A stretch of 64,000 nucleotides of DNA, taken from Collinsella aerofaciens (GTDB taxonomy: Bacteria; Actinomycetota; Coriobacteriia; Coriobacteriales; Coriobacteriaceae). Every line of letters begins with the position of its first letter. Position 1 is the first letter of the stretch. The notes beneath the pieces were generated by a model. The model worked only from the letters and a program-made list of their open reading frames with translations, made no database searches and was not told the DNA's origin. Made by a program: the position numbers and the translations under genes. The stretch spans positions 1,550,001 to 1,614,000 of the forward strand of contig NAKE01000001.1 of assembly GCA_008680965.1 (NCBI GenBank). Reading direction: 5' to 3'. Of the stretch, positions 60,257 through 64,000 are shown piece by piece.

Positions 60257-60463
60257 CTAGCCATGCAGTCCGAACGCATCCGGGCTTATCAAGCCAGACG
60301 ATTGGCGCAGGGTCCCCTTGAACACATCTGAAGTCAGGCGGCCTTCAATATAGGCTTCATAACAACGAAGCAATGTCTCAGTTGATAGAACTGCGATTTC
60401 AGTTCTCTGTGCAATAGAAATCTGCTTCTCAGGGAATGGATCGCGCTCTTCGGGTCTTAACTC
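60257..60463 (-). pseudogene. 3' part of an IS-interrupted nuclease-like gene
   Basis: The frame reads ELRPEERDPFPEKQISIAQR then TEIAVLSTETLLRCYEAYIE and GRLTSDVFKGTLRQSSGLIS before its stop at 60257. The V-L-S-T-E-T-L-L-x-x-Y-E-x-Y-x-x-G segment is the type of C-terminal helix found after PD-(D/E)XK domains. It joins in frame to the 5' part at 61948-63008 if the IS and one copy of the 8-base target repeat are removed. Confidence 0.75.
60456..60463. repeat. Target site duplication, left copy (CTTAACTC)
   Basis: This 8-base repeat is identical to 61948-61955 and abuts the first base of the IS. Collapsing the two copies rebuilds an uninterrupted reading frame. Confidence 0.85.
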
Positions 60464-61947
60464 GGTAGTGTCGAGAAAGTTGGTGTAGCGCCCGATCCGA
60501 AGCGAGTCGGCCCGGCGTCCAGGAACCTGGAATACGGTTGATATCCTATGCCGCCTCGATCCTGTCCGCAAGCTCGAGGCCGGATTCGATCATCTTCCTG
60601 GCCTCAGCCTCCAGCCGCGACCAGTCGACCGTCCCGTCGAGCCCGCGCGTGCGGCCCTCGTCGTAGAGCTCCCTCATCTTCGCCTCCGAGAAGTACCTGG
60701 ATTCCTGCCATGTCTCGTCCTGCTCGCACATGACCGCGCCTGCCAGCCGCACCAGCGACGCCGCCGAGGGGAACGCCTGCACCACCCTCGACCTGCGCTT
60801 TATCTCGCGGTTCGTCCGCTCCTGGACGTTGTTGGTGCGCAGGCGCTTCCAGTGCGACGGCGGGAAGTCGAGGTATGCCAGGGCGTCCGGCTCGGCCTCC
60901 TCGAGGATCGCCGCCGCCCTCGGGCAGCACCCCTCCAGCATGTCGCACGCCACGTGGTACATGGCGGTCACGGTGGCGGCGTCGCGCCCGCGGAACACCT
61001 GCGAGACGATCCTGCCCACGCGGCGCCTGAGCTGCCAGGAGCCCGCCTCGCGCATGCAGTCGCGCATGAGGTGGACGGCGCAGCGCTGCCATGCCGCCCC
61101 CTGGAAGACCTCCGCCGCGGCCGCGACGAGGCCCGCGTGCGCGTCGGAGACGACGAGCTCCACGCCGGAGACGCCGCGGTCGCGGATCTTCCTGAGGAAT
61201 GCCAGCCACGAGTCGTACGATTCCGTGTCCACCACGTCGACACCCAGCACGCGCCTCCAGCCGCCCGCGTCGCAGCCGATGGCCGTGACGACGGCCGTGG
61301 AGGCCACGCGGCCCCCGCGGCGGCACTTGACGTAGGTGGCGTCGAGCCAGACGTAGGGCACCGGCGAGCCGTCGAGGGGCCTCGCGCAGAGCTCCTCGAT
61401 GTCGGCGTCAAGGCTCGACGCGATGGCGCTCACCTGGTCCTTGGAGAGCCTGGACACGCCCATCTTCTCGGCCACCCTCTGCACCTTGCGGGTGCTCGTT
61501 CCGGTGGCGTACATCTCGGCCACGGCGGCCACGAGGGCGCGGTCCGCGCGCTGGTAGCGCTCGATCACGTCGTCCGGGAAGAAGCTGCCGGTGCGGAGCT
61601 TCGGGATTCGCAGCGTCAGCGTGCCGACGCAGGTGGCGAGCGACCTCTCTCGGTAGCCGTTTCGGCTGTTCGACCCGCCGCCGCAAAGCTGGTCGGCCTC
61701 GGCGTCCATCACGGCGTTCACGACCTGCTCGGCGAGGCGCCTGAGCAGCTCCTGCATGTCGATGGCGCCGTCGTCGAACCGGGGCATGGCGAGCATGTCC
61801 GGCGTCGGGTCTGATAAGATTTCCATAGCGGTCTTCGTCCTTTCCTAGAACCTGTTGTTGTGGTGATTTCAGATTCTAGGACGAAGGCCGTTCTTCGTTA
61901 AACGGGCGCTGGGGCGTCACCCTTACACCAACATTTTCGACGCGATC
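60464..61947 (-). mobile_element. Intact IS256-family insertion sequence
   Basis: The 1484-base element has terminal inverted repeats matching at 18 of 24 positions (shared GTCGA and GTTGGTGTA blocks) and encodes one transposase. It is flanked by an 8-base direct repeat CTTAACTC (60456-60463 and 61948-61955), the target duplication size usual for the family, so it transposed here as a unit and fairly recently. Confidence 0.9.
60546..61826 (-). CDS. IS256-family (mutator-type) transposase
   Basis: The 426-residue DDE transposase catalyses excision and insertion of its element. The catalytic triad is visible: Asp162 in YVWLDATYVK, Asp228 in LVVSDAHAGL and Glu336 in NNVQERTNREIKRR, with the expected spacing and the C-terminal insertion domain between the second Asp and the Glu. 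Length and start (MEILSDPTPDMLAMPRFDDG) are standard, and the frame is intact, so it is probably active. It fills most of the element at 60464-61947. Confidence 0.95.
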   Translation of the reverse strand: MEILSDPTPDMLAMPRFDDGAIDMQELLRRLAEQVVNAVMDAEADQLCGGGSNSRNGYRERSLATCVGTLTLRIPKLRTGSFFPDDVIERYQRADRALVAAVAEMYATGTSTRKVQRVAEKMGVSRLSKDQVSAIASSLDADIEELCARPLDGSPVPYVWLDATYVKCRRGGRVASTAVVTAIGCDAGGWRRVLGVDVVDTESYDSWLAFLRKIRDRGVSGVELVVSDAHAGLVAAAAEVFQGAAWQRCAVHLMRDCMREAGSWQLRRRVGRIVSQVFRGRDAATVTAMYHVACDMLEGCCPRAAAILEEAEPDALAYLDFPPSHWKRLRTNNVQERTNREIKRRSRVVQAFPSAASLVRLAGAVMCEQDETWQESRYFSEAKMRELYDEGRTRGLDGTVDWSRLEAEARKMIESGLELADRIEAA

Positions 61948-63008
61948 CTTAACTCAATTTGAGATGCAAATATTAAAACACCTTTGATTTTTCGGGAGTC
62001 GCCTTCGGCCTCCATCTCATCCATTTTAATTTGGACATGATCGTATGTCTTTGAAATATGCTGTCGCTTCAGCCCGCGGCCGCTGCCTTTAATTTCAATC
62101 AAATAGAAAGTGTCATCGTAAGAGAAGTTGAAATCCTCTTCCTTATTGTCTTCAAAGGTTTCATCAACCTCAGCAATCTCGGCCAAAAGGTGCCGAGCAT
62201 TATTTTCAAGATCAAAATCTTTGGTACAAAGGACTGACTTAATATCCCGATAACTAGAAAGGACTTTCTCAATCCCTTTCTTCTCCTCGTTCAGAACAGC
62301 CATTTGTTCATCTATTTCTTTTACTCGCGCTCTTTGTACTGTCTCATCATGAAATTCAACTTCATCCAGCCAATCAGGAACGCAAGTGAGCTGGCTTTCA
62401 GTTGGAAAAATTCCATTAATAACCGCCGATAGGTCCTCATTGTCATTTACCTGAAGAGTTGTAGCGGCAAAAGCCTCGGAGATTAGAACGGCTGAAACTG
62501 TTGATGCGTTCGAAAAAAGAAGGGGCTTAATAGGATGCAGTATCGGTGAACTGAAAGAAAAATCCGAATGAAGCTCTCTGTCTGCAAGTGCCGTTTTCGA
62601 TTCTCCAAAACAAATGGGCAGCGGAAAAGGAAACAATTCGCATATCGGAGAGTCGGCAAAATCCTTAATAAAATCCTTCAGAAGCTTATTACGCTTATAT
62701 CTCTTAGCGTCAATGCGTGAATCATATTCGTAGGAATATGAATACAAACAGTTTTGCGGAAGCAAGATGATGCATTCAGATTTTTTTGATTGCAGCACCA
62801 TCTGACTAATCGAAGCAATATCTGCATGGTCCTTTAATAATGACACATCGCATGGATCGCATTTCCATAAATTCTCATCCTGCAAGTCAATGACCGTTAG
62901 CTCAAAGGCATCAAAGGCGCTCGCATTGCTGAATTCTCTTATCGTAAGGTCGGTTGTTTCCGCGAATCCACAACCCTGTTTTCTATATACCAATAACTGA
63001 GTCTTCAT
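61923..63008 (-). pseudogene. 5' part of an IS-interrupted PD-(D/E)XK-like nuclease gene
   Basis: From ATG 63008 (after GGAGG) the frame encodes 353 native codons, to Leu of ASQIEL, and then runs into the IS and stops at 61923. The N-terminal 230 residues match nothing I know. A coiled coil lies near residues 235-265 (VQRARVKEIDEQMAVLNEEK). Residues 305-325 hold a PD-(D/E)XK-like core, DDTFYLIEIKGSGRGLKRQH, with the E-x-K of IEIKG. Joined to 60257-60455 it would be a 419-residue protein. DUF2188 gene upstream and Mrr-like fragment downstream suggest a defence operon; that is inference. Confidence 0.7.
61948..61955. repeat. Target site duplication, right copy (CTTAACTC)
   Basis: Identical to 60456-60463 and directly next to the last base of the IS; it lies inside the 5' part of the interrupted gene. 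Confidence 0.85.
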
Positions 63009-63129
63009 TACATAATCCTCCAATAACCAGAATGGATAAATCCCGTGTTCACAATTAATCGCAGTACAGAACCATTTATCGGCTGTAGACACGATATCCC
63101 GCGCCTACAGCCAAAATGAGCCCGAACCC

Positions 63130-63357
63130 TTAGTCTCGCGGAGGGAAGGGATCGAACCCATGGGAATCCCTTGCGCGAATTCTGCCGTCAGGGCGATGGA
63201 TAATCAACTCGGACTGTTGGTTAGAGCTAATGATTCGTCCGCGATTTATAGCATCGCGTTGTGTCGTCGTAACGAATGAAGCGCGACTCGCCCCTTCGCC
63301 TTTAACCTGCCAACTTCCGTCCGCCCGCTTTGTAACGTGTTGATTTCTGCCCTTCAT
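63130..63357 (-). CDS. DUF2188-family small protein
   Basis: The 75-residue protein matches DUF2188: QHVTKRADGSWQVKGEGASR near the start, then TTTQRDAINRGRIISSNQ and ELIIHRPDGRIRARDSHG. These small two-repeat proteins are frequent in defence islands and next to restriction genes but have no settled function. ATG 63357 follows GCGAGGTG and overlaps the end of a short upstream frame. It is the first gene of the operon containing the IS-interrupted nuclease, 121 bases upstream of it. Confidence 0.8.
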   Translation of the reverse strand: MKGRNQHVTKRADGSWQVKGEGASRASFVTTTQRDAINRGRIISSNQQSELIIHRPDGRIRARDSHGFDPFPPRD

Positions 63358-63642
63358 GTTCACCTCGCCCTCGAAACCAATTCATCAACGAATCCACAGC
63401 ACAAGACTTTCAGCAAGTCGCTCATGCTGTTCCGTTTAGATTTTAAGCGCCGGTGCGGACATGAACTTAGCGCGCCTTGAATCCCATGAATCCGATAGCC
63501 AAACGCGTAAACAGTCCGCAAAGACAAATGCATGCACGATTTAACCAGCCAAAAATAGGGGGCGTCAACCTGCGCCGATGTCCCCAATGCGAACACGCTA
63601 TTTGCCACATGAGCCAGATCCCATACGCCAGCAGCACACCCC
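63358..63642. other. Intergenic region at the edge of the accessory island
   Basis: These 285 bases separate the DUF2188 gene from the dTDP-glucose dehydratase gene. A minus frame ending MSDLLKVLCCGFVDELVSRA just before the DUF2188 start is open but has no ribosome site. I see no RNA gene, terminator of note or repeat. Confidence 0.5.

Positions 63643-64000
<358 letters not shown>

Overview
The window looks like a chromosomal segment of a Coriobacteriia gut actinobacterium, most likely Collinsella or a close relative. This rests on the high-GC, CTC/GAG-rich coding style, the gene orders (rpmF-plsX-acpP-rnc-smc-ftsY-ffh and rimP-nusA-infB-rbfA-nrnA-truB-ribF) and the mix of housekeeping genes with a sucrose PTS cluster. 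Species assignment is inference; no 16S gene is present. Almost every gene is on the minus strand, so transcription runs from high to low coordinates.

Positions 1-31,400 are core genome. They hold an rRNA/tRNA methyltransferase, thyA-folA, a DUF134/NifX fusion gene on the plus strand, the SRP/SMC/lipid block, coaD-rsmD-recG, a DAK2 kinase with an Asp23 partner, two tandem tRNA-Asn genes, rpoD-dnaG, and the ribF-to-rimP translation operon. The latter is read from a clear promoter followed at once by an intrinsic terminator in its leader. Positions 31,400-42,100 carry leuS, a protist-type IMP dehydrogenase, a ModE-like regulator, a degenerate Cys/Met-type PLP enzyme, and a sucrose utilisation cluster (scrB, scrA, scrR) with three matching LacI-type operators. 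Several intergenic gaps here hold long imperfect hairpins. One of these, a structured element with a conserved core and covarying stem, occurs twice (34,351 and 42,131), each time just downstream of a stop codon in the same orientation.

Positions 42,362-53,451 are one tight eight-gene operon. PelD (with an SDR-like domain), PelE, a PelA-like DUF2194 deacetylase, PelF and PelG make a Gram-positive-type Pel exopolysaccharide system. It is extended by a CotH-type kinase, a VTC-type polyphosphate polymerase and a DUF4956 membrane protein. PelD keeps an RxxD c-di-GMP site beside a lost GGDEF motif.

Positions 53,576-63,642 form an accessory, lower-GC defence island with many fragments. It contains (i) a three-gene toxin-antitoxin-chaperone module: MqsR-like toxin, MqsA-like antitoxin with a C-terminal extension, and SecB-like chaperone, behind a promoter framed by two perfect palindromes; (ii) a complete type II-A-like retron: msr-msd RNA with identifiable a1/a2 repeats, nucleoside-deoxyribosyltransferase-like effector and YSDD reverse transcriptase; (iii) an intact IS256-family element with an 8-bp target duplication that splits a PD-(D/E)XK-like nuclease gene, which becomes one 419-codon frame if the element is removed; (iv) a deleted IS256-type transposase, a solo IS end, a truncated Mrr-like gene and other pseudogenes. 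The last 358 bases are the 3' part of a dTDP-glucose 4,6-dehydratase gene, suggesting a cell-surface polysaccharide locus beyond the window.
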